From assembly GCA_012960315.1 (NCBI GenBank), contig DUBN01000068.1, positions 128,498-192,497 of the forward strand: a stretch of DNA of 64,000 nucleotides, in the 5' to 3' direction. Under the pieces are notes generated by a model. The model searched no databases. It saw nothing but the letters and a program-made list of their open reading frames with translations, and was not told where the DNA came from. Both the position numbers and the translations under genes were made by a program. Shown here in pieces: positions 1 through 8,557 of this stretch (its first letter is position 1; each line of letters starts with the position of its first letter). The stretch is from Acidimicrobiia bacterium. GTDB lineage: Bacteria; Actinomycetota; Acidimicrobiia; Acidimicrobiales; Poriferisodalaceae.

Positions 1-548
1 CGATAAGACGTTATGACTGCTGTTTGGAGACCGACTGTGCCGCAGCTGTCATCCTCACCAGCCCCGAAAGAGCTAAAGATCTTCGACATCAACCTGTCGC
101 TTATTTGGGTGGAGCGGAGGGACATCCACACCCCGCAGATGACATAACTAACCGCTCTGACATGCTTCGTCTTGGCCTGCACTCGGCCGCTCCTCGCGCT
201 TTTGCTATGGCCGGACTTCAACTATCTGACGTTGATTTTCTCGAGGTATACGACTGCTATTCACATGTGGTTCTCCTGCAATTGGAGGCTTTGGGTTTGG
301 CTGAAGCTGGGGGTGCCGCTGACTTTGTTGCGAACGAAGGAATTGGGCTTGACGGTTCGATGCCTGTCAACACGCATGGTGGGCTGCTAAGTCACGGTCA
401 TGGATGGGGAATGAACCACATTGTCGAAGCGGTCCGACAGTTAAGACATGAGCGTGGTTCCGCCCAAGTTTCAGGAGCCCAAGTGGGAGTGGTCACCGGA
501 TACGGCGACCTCGGGGACGGATCCATAGCGATATTGGGGCGGGGGTGA
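1..548 (+). CDS. Thiolase / SCP-x-type acyl-CoA acetyltransferase, C-terminal part
   Basis: The reading frame is open from the window edge, so the N-terminal domain with the nucleophilic Cys is missing. The visible part begins [19 protein letters not shown], the junction typical of SCP2-type thiolases, and carries [14 protein letters not shown], which fits the NxxGG..s.GHP block with the active-site His. At the C-terminus the usual Cys-containing segment reads [16 protein letters not shown], with no Cys, as in lipid-transfer-type thiolases that act as retro-aldolases or partner subunits. It overlaps the next gene, a DUF35 protein, by 4 nt. Such thiolase-DUF35 pairs act in side-chain or ring degradation of sterol-like CoA thioesters; the substrate here is unknown. 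Confidence 0.82.
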   Translation, partial: IRRYDCCLETDCAAAVILTSPERAKDLRHQPVAYLGGAEGHPHPADDITNRSDMLRLGLHSAAPRAFAMAGLQLSDVDFLEVYDCYSHVVLLQLEALGLAEAGGAADFVANEGIGLDGSMPVNTHGGLLSHGHGWGMNHIVEAVRQLRHERGSAQVSGAQVGVVTGYGDLGDGSIAILGRG

Positions 549-988
549 ATGTGACTAGTCGACCAGCGGGTATCTACAGACCAAAATCTTTTGGATTGGA
601 CCTGGATTTTTATGCTCATGCCGCGGCATCGGGTGTTGTTCATATTCAGCGGTGCGAAGCGTGCAGAAATTTTCAGCACCCTCCCCGGTTTTTGTGCTTC
701 ACATGTAGTTCGAAGGAATTCCAGTGGGAAGCAATTGAAGGAACCGGAACGATTTATTCGTGGTCGCTCTCTCATTTCACCATCGATACAGCGTGGAGCG
801 ATTCCTTGCCGTATGCGACCGTGGTGGTTGAGAGCCTAGAAGGTGTCCGATTTGTGGGTACTTTCTCGGGACCCGAAAATGACTTAATGATTAGCCTCCC
901 GGTGAATATTCGAGCGGAATCCATTGATGAGAATTTCGCCTATATCTGGTTTGACCCGATCTTGGAAGTTGTCAAAAAAAATGGTTGA
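545..988 (+). CDS. DUF35 OB-fold zinc-ribbon protein (thiolase partner)
   Basis: This 147-residue protein has an N-terminal rubredoxin-like zinc ribbon (CEAC near residue 37 and CFTC near residue 51) followed by an OB-fold with the GTGTIYSWS strand, the DUF35 architecture. Known relatives bind SCP2-type thiolases or aldolases and are needed for their activity. The GTG start overlaps the thiolase stop (GTGA), implying coupled translation and a complex of the two products. The 3' end overlaps the next gene by 8 nt. The family call is firm; the pathway is inferred from context. Confidence 0.82.
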   Translation: MNVTSRPAGIYRPKSFGLDLDFYAHAAASGVVHIQRCEACRNFQHPPRFLCFTCSSKEFQWEAIEGTGTIYSWSLSHFTIDTAWSDSLPYATVVVESLEGVRFVGTFSGPENDLMISLPVNIRAESIDENFAYIWFDPILEVVKKNG

Positions 989-2141
989 TGAACCTCTCGT
1001 GAGTGCAGCGAAAGGCGTCGCAAAGGTTTTTGGGGACGAAGCTAGGGAAAGCGAAAAAAGACGTCAACTTAGCGACACAGCCTTGGCAGCAGTTGAACAC
1101 TCTGGTTTGTTTTCGGCTCTCGTTCCGCAGCGATTCGGAGGCGCTGAGATCGATTTTCATATCATTCCGCAATTGGTGCGCGAACTCGCTAAGGGCGATA
1201 CATCAAGCGCCTGGGTTACTGCATTCCTCATTCACCACAACTGGCAGTTCGCGCTTTACCCACTTGAAACTCAAGAGGAACTGTGGGCTGAACGTAACTA
1301 TGCGCTGGCTCCCGCGACTCTTGCTCCGACCGGGCGAGCAGAACGTGTCGACGGTGGCTGGAACCTGAGTGGCCGGTGGCAATGGGCGACCGGGGTAATG
1401 CATTCCCAATGGGCCTTGGTCACTGCCATCGCTGCTGTTCAAGAAGTGGAAGAAATGGCGCTCATGTTGCTGCCGATAGAAGACGTCGAAGTTGTTGATG
1501 TTTGGCACACCGAAGGAATGCGAGCGACGGGTAGCAATGACATGGTGATTACAGAAGCGTTCGTACCCGACCGGAGAGCAATCACTTATCGTGCAATATC
1601 AAAGCGGGAGGCCCCCGGCCAGATCGCTTCATCCAATCCTCTGTACAAGTTGGACATGCTTGCTTTGTTGTCGGTTGACGCGACCGCGACTTCAGTTGGA
1701 GCGGGGGAACGTTCACTAGAACTGTTCACAGAACGACTACATGAAAGAAAGCTGATGTTTGGTGGACGGCAGAAAGATTCCAGCACAGCCCAAGTGCGTC
1801 TTGCCCGAGCCGCGTCAATCATGCGCTCCGCGCGGTTGATGTTCGACGCCGCAGTGCACGATCTATGTGCGCCACTTCGTGACGAGCCGTTTCCTTCGCC
1901 AGAAAAACGAGTGCGCATTCGGATGGATTGTGCCCACGTGGTGGACTTAGTGAAGCAGGGCTTAGCTTTGATTAGCGACGGAGCAGGAGCTACAAGTCAT
2001 TTTCTGGAATCGCCTCTGCAACGATTCCGGCGAGACGTATCGACTCTTTCAGGCCACATTCTCTTTGATTACGACCGGGCGGCAGAATTGCAAGGTCAGA
2101 TGATGCTGGGAATCAAGCCGCCCTCAGGGACACTCTTTTGA
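981..2141 (+). CDS. Acyl-CoA dehydrogenase-fold flavin monooxygenase (HsaA/DszC-like)
   Basis: The 386-residue protein has the acyl-CoA dehydrogenase fold, but its motifs fit group D flavin monooxygenases such as HsaA and DszC: SGRWQWATG near residue 125, then DVWHTEGMRATGSND near 170 and an arginine-rich four-helix C-terminal domain. These enzymes hydroxylate aromatic or heterocyclic rings with reduced flavin supplied by a separate reductase, none of which is seen nearby. The frame is open further upstream, but ATG at 981 gives a family-like N-terminus ([11 protein letters not shown]) and overlaps the DUF35 gene by only 8 nt. It is probably the third gene of a thiolase-DUF35-oxygenase operon. 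An acyl-CoA dehydrogenase role is a less likely alternative. Confidence 0.75.
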   Translation: MVDEPLVSAAKGVAKVFGDEARESEKRRQLSDTALAAVEHSGLFSALVPQRFGGAEIDFHIIPQLVRELAKGDTSSAWVTAFLIHHNWQFALYPLETQEELWAERNYALAPATLAPTGRAERVDGGWNLSGRWQWATGVMHSQWALVTAIAAVQEVEEMALMLLPIEDVEVVDVWHTEGMRATGSNDMVITEAFVPDRRAITYRAISKREAPGQIASSNPLYKLDMLALLSVDATATSVGAGERSLELFTERLHERKLMFGGRQKDSSTAQVRLARAASIMRSARLMFDAAVHDLCAPLRDEPFPSPEKRVRIRMDCAHVVDLVKQGLALISDGAGATSHFLESPLQRFRRDVSTLSGHILFDYDRAAELQGQMMLGIKPPSGTLF

Positions 2142-2310
2142 CACCGCTGTCATAAGGCGGAACATCGAGGCGAGGAGGGAGACCTTCTTTTCGATCGAAC
2201 GTTCCAAGCGGTTCGAGGATTCGTCGCATCTTCCCTCCGACTAGGTTTGTTTGCACCGGTCGTGCTGTTTTGACCGACAACAATAAAAATTTTCAATCAG
2301 GGGGGGCCTG

Positions 2311-3951
2311 ATGCAGACATCAAAGGGCGGTTTTTACCGTCTCGTAATTGCGTTATTGGCGATGTTCATGATCGCTGCGGCTTGTGGTGGAGGTGATGAC
2401 GCGTTGTCAGGATCTGACGCAGCACAAGCAACAGCATCCGATAGTGGGGGAGACGACGCCGAGGAAGACGAAGGAGAAGACGAAGGTGGTGGCCTTTCTC
2501 AAGACGCAGTAGAGAAGGCCGTATCCGGCGACGCTGAAGAAGAAGAAGTTGACGCTGACGCGCCGACATTCGATCGTTCAACCCTTGATGGCATATGGGA
2601 AGAAGCTGCCTACAACCGCCAACTGATGATCGATGAGATCACCGAGAAGGTGAATGCAGGAGAGTGGGGTGTCGGCGACGACAACGTTCTGCGCGGCCCA
2701 ACAGGCTACGAGATTGACCTGAATGGCTGTCCAGGAGACTGGAGCAACACTCAAGGCGTCTCAGACAGCGAGTTAAGGCTCGGACACACTCTCGTGCAGT
2801 CCGGCAACTTGGCTGCCTACGGCAACATCACCCATGGAATGGTCAACTACTTCGATTGGGTCAATGACAATGGAGGCATTGGCGGACGCGCGATCAACAT
2901 GATCGTGTTCGACGACGGCTATGTCGCGGCTCAGACAATCGAGTATGTGGACGAGTTGATCGAATCCGAAAACGTCTTCGCCATCCAGAACGGCGGGTCA
3001 CCAAACGGCCTCGCGGTGTACGACAAGATCAACGAAGAGTGCATTCCTCACCCGTTCTACATTTCAGGTCATCCCGCGTGGGGTGACCCGGTGAATCATC
3101 CTTGGACGACCTCGATGCAGATGTCGTATGCGACTGAGGCCATGCTGTGGGGAACCTGGATCAAGAGCAACTTGACAGATCAGCTTCCGGTCAAAGTTGC
3201 GGGACTAGTCATGGATAACGACTTCGGTCTTGCCTACGAGATTGGTTTCGAGAACTACGCCGAGGCCAATCCGGATGTGGTTAGCGAATACCTTCCGGTT
3301 CGTCATGACCCGGCAGCGCCTACGTTGACCAATGAGGTCACGACTATTGCTGCCTTCGATCCTGACGTGTTCATATCGATGACCGCGGGAAATCCATGCT
3401 TGCTGGCGATCCAAGAAGTCGAAGCTGCAGGTCTGTTGGAGACAATGTCTGCGGCATTCACTCCGTCGGTCTGTAAAGGGATTGCTGCTTACATGGCGCC
3501 AGCTGGAATGGGAGCCGACAAGTGGTGGGTCGTTGGAGGCGGATTGAAGGACACGAGCGATCCCAAGTACATCGACGAGCCCTTCATCAGTTTCCTCAAC
3601 GACAATCTCACTGCCGCGGGACTTGATCCAGCAATCTCGCTTCTTGGTACCGGTTACATGTTCGGCTACCCATACGTTGAGGCTCTTCGAGTCGCTAACG
3701 AACTCCCCGGAGGGCTCACAAGGACCAACTTCATGTTGGCTCTGCGCAACTTCCGCATCTACCACCCCCAGACAATGGCAGGCATCACCAATGAGATGAT
3801 TGGTGCCACAGATGCCTACTTTGTTGAGGGATCGGACTTCAGCCAGTTCGACGCCACTGCGCAAACCTGGAACCAGGTAGGCGAACTCGTCGACGCCAAT
3901 GGCGGAACACCCAACTGCGCATGGGACAAAGCCAACGGTGGGTGCAAATAG
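2311..3951 (+). CDS. Branched-chain amino-acid-type ABC substrate-binding lipoprotein
   Basis: The 546-residue product begins with a lipoprotein signal (hydrophobic residues 10-24, lipobox IAAAC) followed by about 65 residues of very acidic Asp/Glu/Ser/Gly linker. The rest is a Peripla_BP_6 (LivK-like) domain starting at about residue 150 (ELRLGHTLVQSG). It should bind small amino-acid-like or aromatic solutes at the outer face of the membrane. The start follows a G-rich Shine-Dalgarno run. No LivH/M permease or LivF/G ATPase lies nearby, so it is an orphan receptor in this window. A strong hairpin follows it. The ligand cannot be read from the sequence. Confidence 0.85.
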   Translation: MQTSKGGFYRLVIALLAMFMIAAACGGGDDALSGSDAAQATASDSGGDDAEEDEGEDEGGGLSQDAVEKAVSGDAEEEEVDADAPTFDRSTLDGIWEEAAYNRQLMIDEITEKVNAGEWGVGDDNVLRGPTGYEIDLNGCPGDWSNTQGVSDSELRLGHTLVQSGNLAAYGNITHGMVNYFDWVNDNGGIGGRAINMIVFDDGYVAAQTIEYVDELIESENVFAIQNGGSPNGLAVYDKINEECIPHPFYISGHPAWGDPVNHPWTTSMQMSYATEAMLWGTWIKSNLTDQLPVKVAGLVMDNDFGLAYEIGFENYAEANPDVVSEYLPVRHDPAAPTLTNEVTTIAAFDPDVFISMTAGNPCLLAIQEVEAAGLLETMSAAFTPSVCKGIAAYMAPAGMGADKWWVVGGGLKDTSDPKYIDEPFISFLNDNLTAAGLDPAISLLGTGYMFGYPYVEALRVANELPGGLTRTNFMLALRNFRIYHPQTMAGITNEMIGATDAYFVEGSDFSQFDATAQTWNQVGELVDANGGTPNCAWDKANGGCK

Positions 3952-3990
3952 CCACTAGCTGACAAATATCCCAATCCAATAAAGACGGGA

Positions 3991-4024
3991 AATGGGGCCG
4001 ACAGGTAAACCTGTCGGCCCCATT
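3991..4024. terminator. Bidirectional hairpin terminator
   Basis: A perfect 15-bp stem (AATGGGGCCGACAGG and its complement) closes a TAAA loop between two convergent genes. On the minus strand it is followed by a T-rich stretch (TCTTTATT); on the plus strand the downstream stretch is T/C-rich. It probably ends transcription of both the binding protein and the CaiB gene. Confidence 0.85.
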
Positions 4025-4037
4025 CTCTCATCTCGGG

Positions 4038-5291
4038 CTAAGAATCAGCGTGTTGGAGAGGGCCTTCTCCGATGACCTTTTGCTGTTGAAAGCTTTCAAT
4101 TTCTTGTGGGCTGTAACCAAGCTCAGAGAGAATCTCGTTGGTGTGGGCACCCAATTTGGCCGCAGCGCTTCGAACCTTTGTTTGGGTTCGAGAGAACTTG
4201 GCAGCGGGCCCCACTATCGGAGCCACACTCCCGTCCTCTAGCTCGATTTCCTGCAACATTTCTCTCTCAATGACGTGCGGCATTCGCGCTGCGTCAGCGA
4301 ACGTGTTGACAGGAGATACCGCTACACCGCTCTCGGCGGCCAGGCGTACGGACTCCTCGACAGTATGTTCAGCGAACCACGCGGAAAGCGCCTGATTGAT
4401 GTCGTCCCGGCGAGCTACTCGTCCCCTGTTGGAGGCCAGTCCTTCGTCCTCGACTAAATCCTCCCGACCCATCAGATTCGCGAGCGCGGTCCAATGGCTG
4501 TCCAAGATCAACGCGATGAACACATCGCCGTTGGTGCAGCGATAGGTGTTACAGGGCGCGGCGACAGGCACTTCCGATCCCATACGAGGTAGCGGGGCGT
4601 TCATCGCTCCGAGAGTTAGGAAACCATTCGATTGGAAAAGCAGCGAATCTAGCAATGCCACATCAATATGTTGGCCTTCGCCAGAAACCTCTCGGTGTCG
4701 GAGTGCCGCAAGAACTGAGACCGCTCCGTGCAGCCCCGCCAAGTCGTCCGCCAGAAAAGTTGGGGCCTTAACCGCGACCCCCTCGGGTTCTCCGTTTAAA
4801 GACATCCATCCGCTTACCGCCTGAGTGGCCGGGTCGTAGCCGGGTCTATCTGAAAGCTCTCCGTACTGACCCCAACCAGAGATGGAAAGGTAAATGCAAT
4901 CAGGTCGAACAGCCTCAACATCAGAGAAACCAATCCCCCAAGATTCCAAGGTTCCCGGCAAAAAGTTTTCGATGACGACGTCTGCTCGAGTCGCGAGTTT
5001 CAAAAACACTTGAGCGCCTTGGGTTGTGCGTAGGTCTAAGGCGAGTGACCGTTTGTTCCGGTTGACAGTTTGGTGAGCGAATGAAAGCTGGGTGTCGGGG
5101 AGAAGCGGCGGAGCGAACCGAGTCACATCACCGGGAGGGAGTTCGACCTTAATGACATCGGCTCCGAGGTCCGCGAGGATGCAGCCGGCCATAGGTCCAG
5201 ACCATGTCGTGGTTGCCTCGAGGACGAGCAGCCCTTGGAGCGGTCCCGTACTGTTTTTGTCGGTGTTTTTGAAGAAATCTTGGCGTTCCAA
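4038..5291 (-). CDS. CaiB/BaiF family CoA-transferase
   Basis: A 417-residue class III CoA-transferase. The N-terminal Rossmann part reads GLLVLEATTTWSGPMAG and ADLGADVIKVE; the centre has PGYDPATQAVSG and FLADDLAGLHGA, which carries the conserved Asp that forms the acyl-aspartyl intermediate; then GEGQHIDVALLDS. It moves CoA between organic acids or an acid and an acyl-CoA. The TTG start is preceded by GAGGAG. It lies 30 bp behind a crotonase gene on the same strand, so the two probably activate and then hydrate or isomerise one carboxylic acid. The substrate is unknown. Confidence 0.88.
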   Translation of the reverse strand: MERQDFFKNTDKNSTGPLQGLLVLEATTTWSGPMAGCILADLGADVIKVELPPGDVTRFAPPLLPDTQLSFAHQTVNRNKRSLALDLRTTQGAQVFLKLATRADVVIENFLPGTLESWGIGFSDVEAVRPDCIYLSISGWGQYGELSDRPGYDPATQAVSGWMSLNGEPEGVAVKAPTFLADDLAGLHGAVSVLAALRHREVSGEGQHIDVALLDSLLFQSNGFLTLGAMNAPLPRMGSEVPVAAPCNTYRCTNGDVFIALILDSHWTALANLMGREDLVEDEGLASNRGRVARRDDINQALSAWFAEHTVEESVRLAAESGVAVSPVNTFADAARMPHVIEREMLQEIELEDGSVAPIVGPAAKFSRTQTKVRSAAAKLGAHTNEILSELGYSPQEIESFQQQKVIGEGPLQHADS

Positions 5292-5321
5292 GTTTTTCTC
5301 CTCGTCAAGGATTGATAGGTG

Positions 5322-6104
5322 CTAGGCGTCCGGCAGAGCGGAGCGCCCCTTGATTCCTTTGCGGGTGCCTTCAAGAAAGGCCGCCCGAGCAGCGGAACCG
5401 CTTCCTTCCATATTTAATTGAAAAATAAAACCTTGTTCGAAACGCATGGCGTTTTCAACCTCGAACGCTTCGATGGCATCCATCGAGGCTTTGAGATGTC
5501 GGACCAGGTTGGGTGACTTACTCGCGATGGTTTGAGCGATTTCTTGTGCTCGCGCATCAAGGTCTGCAATTGGCATCACCTCCGTGAGTGCTCCTCTGAC
5601 CCATAAGTCTCGAGCGGTTATTGGCTCAGCTGTAAACATGAGGTGGCGTAACACTTGGGGTGGGAGCATTCGAAAACCCTGCGCTGCACCCCCGACGGTT
5701 CCGTTATCGACTTCTGTCCATTGAAATAGAGCGGCTTCGTTTGCTAGCGCGATATCGGCGCTGCCCACAAGCTCTATTCCGACTCCCAAGCAGTAATCGT
5801 GTACGACAACAATGACGGGGACAGAGCAGCGAGATATGGCGGTGCATGCTCTCGCCGACTCCAGGCATTGACCCAGGATTCCTTCATGGCCGTCAAGCCG
5901 ATCCATTTCTTTCAAGTCCCCGCCAGCGCTGAAGCCCTTTCCATGAGCAGAAATCACTATGACCCTGTCTTCTTGGGTCACGTCCTCGATGGTGTCTGCA
6001 ATGGAACAGAGATCTTCGATGGACGTAGCGTTGGCCGGCGGGTTAGACAAAACCAGCCGCACTACTCCTGGGGAGTCAGAGGGACGTTGAACTTCTAAGG
6101 TCAC
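5322..6104 (-). CDS. Enoyl-CoA hydratase/isomerase (crotonase) family protein
   Basis: A 260-residue crotonase. The first oxyanion loop is GFSAGGDLKE (near residue 57), the second is CLGVGIELVGSADIAL. Both Glu residues used by hydratases are present: one in GVGIEL and one in FQWTEV. The loop before the second helix is atypical (GTVGGAAQGFRML). It should act on an acyl-CoA made by the neighbouring CaiB transferase. The GTG start has no Shine-Dalgarno but lies 8 nt after a TACGCT hexamer, consistent with a leaderless message. Confidence 0.85.
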   Translation of the reverse strand: MTLEVQRPSDSPGVVRLVLSNPPANATSIEDLCSIADTIEDVTQEDRVIVISAHGKGFSAGGDLKEMDRLDGHEGILGQCLESARACTAISRCSVPVIVVVHDYCLGVGIELVGSADIALANEAALFQWTEVDNGTVGGAAQGFRMLPPQVLRHLMFTAEPITARDLWVRGALTEVMPIADLDARAQEIAQTIASKSPNLVRHLKASMDAIEAFEVENAMRFEQGFIFQLNMEGSGSAARAAFLEGTRKGIKGRSALPDA

Positions 6105-6112
6105 CGCGCTTC

Positions 6113-6118
6113 AGCGTA
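6113..6118 (-). promoter_or_regulatory. Putative -10 element, leaderless crotonase start
   Basis: TACGCT on the minus strand ends 8 nt before the GTG start at 6104, with no Shine-Dalgarno in between. The -35 region is not recognisable. Confidence 0.35.
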
Positions 6119-6229
6119 GTTGTTGACCAGCGCGCGTTCTTTGGTAGTTCTGCTGTTGGCTTCGGGAGCGGCGCGATTTGGCATCGTTTCGGGGAGTCGA
6201 ACCTTTTGACTAATCCTGGATGCAGAGTC

Positions 6230-7021
6230 CTAAAAGGTGTTGGTGACCTCGGCAAACTGGTGGGCCGTGTGCGGGTAGCCCGCGACGGCTTTTATTACGC
6301 GACCTGAGTGCCCGGATATGGCGATGCCTAAATGCGCGGTAGCTATATGTTGAGGGTCTGCCATTCCTTCAGGAACCGAGCCATCGAACACTCTGGTCAT
6401 CGGGGTTGCGACGCCCCCAGGGCACACAGCATTAATGGTGATGCCCTTTCGCCTTAAAGAAGTTGTAGCTGCGCGAACTAGACCAACTGCTGCCCATTTC
6501 GTCATACTGTAAACGGGGTCTGGCGACCACGGAATGAGCCCTGCGAGGCTCGCTGTCACGGTAATAGCTCCGCCACCCAACCGATCGAATACCGGCACGA
6601 GAGCATGCAGACCAAAAGCCACTCCGTCAACATTTACGCCTCGGGCCCGCATGTATAAATCAAGATCCCATTCGCCGGGATCGTCCGCCGTTCTCGAGAA
6701 ATCGGCTGGATCCCTAAATTCGACTCCAGCGTTAAGAATTGCGATATCGAGTTGATCTAAATCAGCGACGGCCGAAGCCCAATCCTCAGGTGAGGTCACA
6801 TCTAGAGGAATGAATCGCCCCCCTGTTTCCTCAGCTATTGCTCGTCCGTTGCTTCCATCAAGGTCGCATACAAGGACCTGGGCGCCATCAGCTGATGCTA
6901 AACGTGCAGTCGCGGCACCAATACCCGACGCGCCGCCAGTGATTAAGACAACTTTCCCTGCAAGACCCCAGGTCTTAAGGTCCGGTAGCTCAAGCATTAG
7001 CGGGTCGGTAGAACTAGTCAT
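6230..7021 (-). CDS. Short-chain dehydrogenase/reductase
   Basis: A classical SDR of 263 residues: cofactor motif TGGASGIG near residue 29, acidic residue after the second strand (CDLDGS, suggesting NAD(H)), NAG near 97, catalytic Ser in TVTASLAG and YSMTK near 170. The C-terminal tail is longer than usual and lacks the typical final DGG strand, ending HTAHQFAEVTNTF. It probably oxidises or reduces a hydroxyacyl or alcohol intermediate. It is separated by 125 bp from the crotonase gene and has its own start signals. Confidence 0.88.
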   Translation of the reverse strand: MTSSTDPLMLELPDLKTWGLAGKVVLITGGASGIGAATARLASADGAQVLVCDLDGSNGRAIAEETGGRFIPLDVTSPEDWASAVADLDQLDIAILNAGVEFRDPADFSRTADDPGEWDLDLYMRARGVNVDGVAFGLHALVPVFDRLGGGAITVTASLAGLIPWSPDPVYSMTKWAAVGLVRAATTSLRRKGITINAVCPGGVATPMTRVFDGSVPEGMADPQHIATAHLGIAISGHSGRVIKAVAGYPHTAHQFAEVTNTF

Positions 7022-7027
7022 CGCGCG

Positions 7028-7033
7028 ATCCTA
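7028..7033 (-). promoter_or_regulatory. Putative -10 element, leaderless SDR start
   Basis: TAGGAT on the minus strand lies 6 nt before ATG at 7021 with no Shine-Dalgarno between them, fitting the leaderless pattern seen repeatedly in this window. Confidence 0.5.
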
Positions 7034-7060
7034 AGCTCAATTTCTTCTCACAGCCGTTGA

Positions 7061-7855
7061 TTAGTCGTAACGCCTGACTGCACGCATCTGGTCTCCGCTG
7101 ATGGTTTTGTGTTCCAAGACAAGTTCGGTTACTTCATCGACCCATCCTAAATTTGTGAGGAGTTGGGCCTTCACCTCGTCGTCCCACCTCTCCCGTGCAC
7201 GCAGCACCACACGCGTGAGGTCTTCGATTTCCATGCCGAGGTCAACGTCGTAATAGATCTCGCTAGTGAGTCGTTCGTCAAGATGCGGACCTTGTAATCC
7301 AAATACGTTGCGAATAATGACGCTGATCATGTTCAAGTCGGTAGTGGCCCAAGTCAAGTTGTAGCTGCCGGTGACTCTTTCTTCGGCCAGAGCACCCGCC
7401 AAATATGACTTGATTTTGCGTGTGACCCAGTTTTCTATCTCACCAAATTGACGATCTGCGGGGCCGTAACTTTGAAATTGCAGCTGTTGGAAAACTGTTT
7501 CTGGCATGACTGGCCATCGACAGACGCCGAGATGTTGGTCGGTCCAACGGATCGTTAGACCGAGACATTCGAAGCCCATAATTTCACCCACCACACCGTG
7601 GCCAGCTACATGGGCTGCTGCTGCTCGATCCTGGTCCATGCGGTGATGGTAGACCTGAGTCATGTGCAGGGTGCCTCTAAAAGCACCCTTGTACGGGGTT
7701 TCGGCTGTGACTTTGACCTCGTATACCCGATACACCGATTCGCCCGTATCCCCATTGAGTTGGCCATCTGCAACGGCCTGAACTCTGCAGTGGGCATACC
7801 GGTTCTTTCGATATTCGCCCGAGTGTTCGGGTGGAAGAGAGCAGGTGTTACACAT
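7061..7855 (-). CDS. FtsH peptidase M41-like protein lacking the catalytic Glu
   Basis: The protein (264 residues from ATG 7855; 270 from an upstream TTG at 7873) matches the layout of the FtsH M41 domain without any AAA+ ATPase. It has AAAAHVAGHGVVGE near residue 82, where FtsH has HEAGH, then YLAGALAEERVTG and TTDLNMISVIIRN, the helix with the third zinc ligand Asp, and a closing TISGDQMRAVRRY helix. The zinc ligands His, His and Asp are kept, but the catalytic Glu is Val (codon GTA at 7607-7609). A Cys/His-rich N-terminus (CNTC, later HC) may bind metal. No membrane segment is visible. It is probably a non-proteolytic relative; function unknown. Confidence 0.62.
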   Translation of the reverse strand: MCNTCSLPPEHSGEYRKNRYAHCRVQAVADGQLNGDTGESVYRVYEVKVTAETPYKGAFRGTLHMTQVYHHRMDQDRAAAAHVAGHGVVGEIMGFECLGLTIRWTDQHLGVCRWPVMPETVFQQLQFQSYGPADRQFGEIENWVTRKIKSYLAGALAEERVTGSYNLTWATTDLNMISVIIRNVFGLQGPHLDERLTSEIYYDVDLGMEIEDLTRVVLRARERWDDEVKAQLLTNLGWVDEVTELVLEHKTISGDQMRAVRRYD

Positions 7856-7873
7856 GCCGATAAATTTGAGCAA

Positions 7874-8557
7874 TGGTACATAGACCTACTAAACGTTTGC
7901 TAAGTTAGTTTCATGTTGGATATCCCACCTGCATCGATCCCTCCGCGAGGTCCGCGAGGAGTTAGTCAACGAAAATCAGTCGCCCGAGATGGATGGTTGA
8001 CGCGGTTAGCGCGCCGTTTGGTTTTTCGGATGGAAGTTGGGACACCCCAGCGACCAGCAACCCTTTATCTGTCGTCATTCGACATGGTGCCCACCGGAAG
8101 CTGGGTCATTGTGACTGAAGAAAATCAAAACCCTGACTAGCTGCTACGGATTGAGTTGACGCCCAGTAGAAGCCACGAAGAAACACAGTTCCGCGACCGG
8201 TTGCATGGTGTTTAAAGTCGTTGCGGGATCAAGTTTCGTGTAGGCACGGAGTTGCCTTTGGAAATGGGGCCTGTTCCAAGTTGGCCCAGGCCCGGGTGGC
8301 AATAGCAACAGCGATCTCGAGTTAGACGAGTTGGGCAAGTAAAGGTGGTGGAGGACCTACCGAAACTTCCACGAAATTTTCGAACTCGCGGATCGTCCTC
8401 GAAACCCTTACGTAATTCCTTACTGACCCTTTCAAGGGGCGAAAAGTCAACGCCGAGGACTCGTAGTGAAAGTCGTCCGGTAAAGCGGGATACCCCAGAG
8501 GCCGACGTCTCAGCTTCCGTGGCTCCTGCTTTTCACTAAACGACTGAGTCTTGGCCT
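7874..8557. other. 684-bp stretch without a convincing gene
   Basis: Only three short frames exist: 75 codons at 7913-8140 (+), 64 at 8144-8338 (-) and 64 at 8345-8539 (+). Their products are Arg/Pro/Ser-rich, have no recognisable domain and lack good ribosome sites, so I do not call them. The stretch holds the candidate operator at 7887-7902 and a short CCCTT/AAGGG hairpin near 8431 without a T-tract. It could be decayed coding DNA or contain an unrecognised RNA. Confidence 0.5.
7887..7902. promoter_or_regulatory. Imperfect palindrome around AAACGTTT, candidate operator
   Basis: TACTAAACGTTTGCTA is symmetric at 12 of 16 positions around the perfect core AAACGTTT (7891-7898). It lies upstream of the M41-like gene, in the position of its promoter, and resembles TetR-family operators in size and shape. 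No regulator gene is close by. Confidence 0.3.

Noticed and set aside
2270-2289. TTGACC plus TAAAAA as a promoter for the binding-protein gene
   Set aside because: The spacing between the two boxes is about 8 bp, far too short for a sigma-70-type promoter.
3205-3864. 219-codon frame opposite the binding-protein gene
   Set aside because: It is a shadow of the lipoprotein gene; the plus-strand product has a full family match.
6190-6225. GGTTCGACTCCCC on the minus strand, resembling a tRNA T-arm
   Set aside because: The flanking bases cannot form the 5-bp T stem, and no acceptor or anticodon arm can be built around it.
7913-8140. 75-codon open frame downstream of the candidate operator
   Set aside because: No ribosome site, no recognisable domain, Arg/Pro-rich composition unlike the neighbouring genes.
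8345-8539. 64-codon open frame, and a similar one on the other strand at 8144-8338
   Set aside because: Low-complexity products without support; typical of random frames in non-coding DNA.
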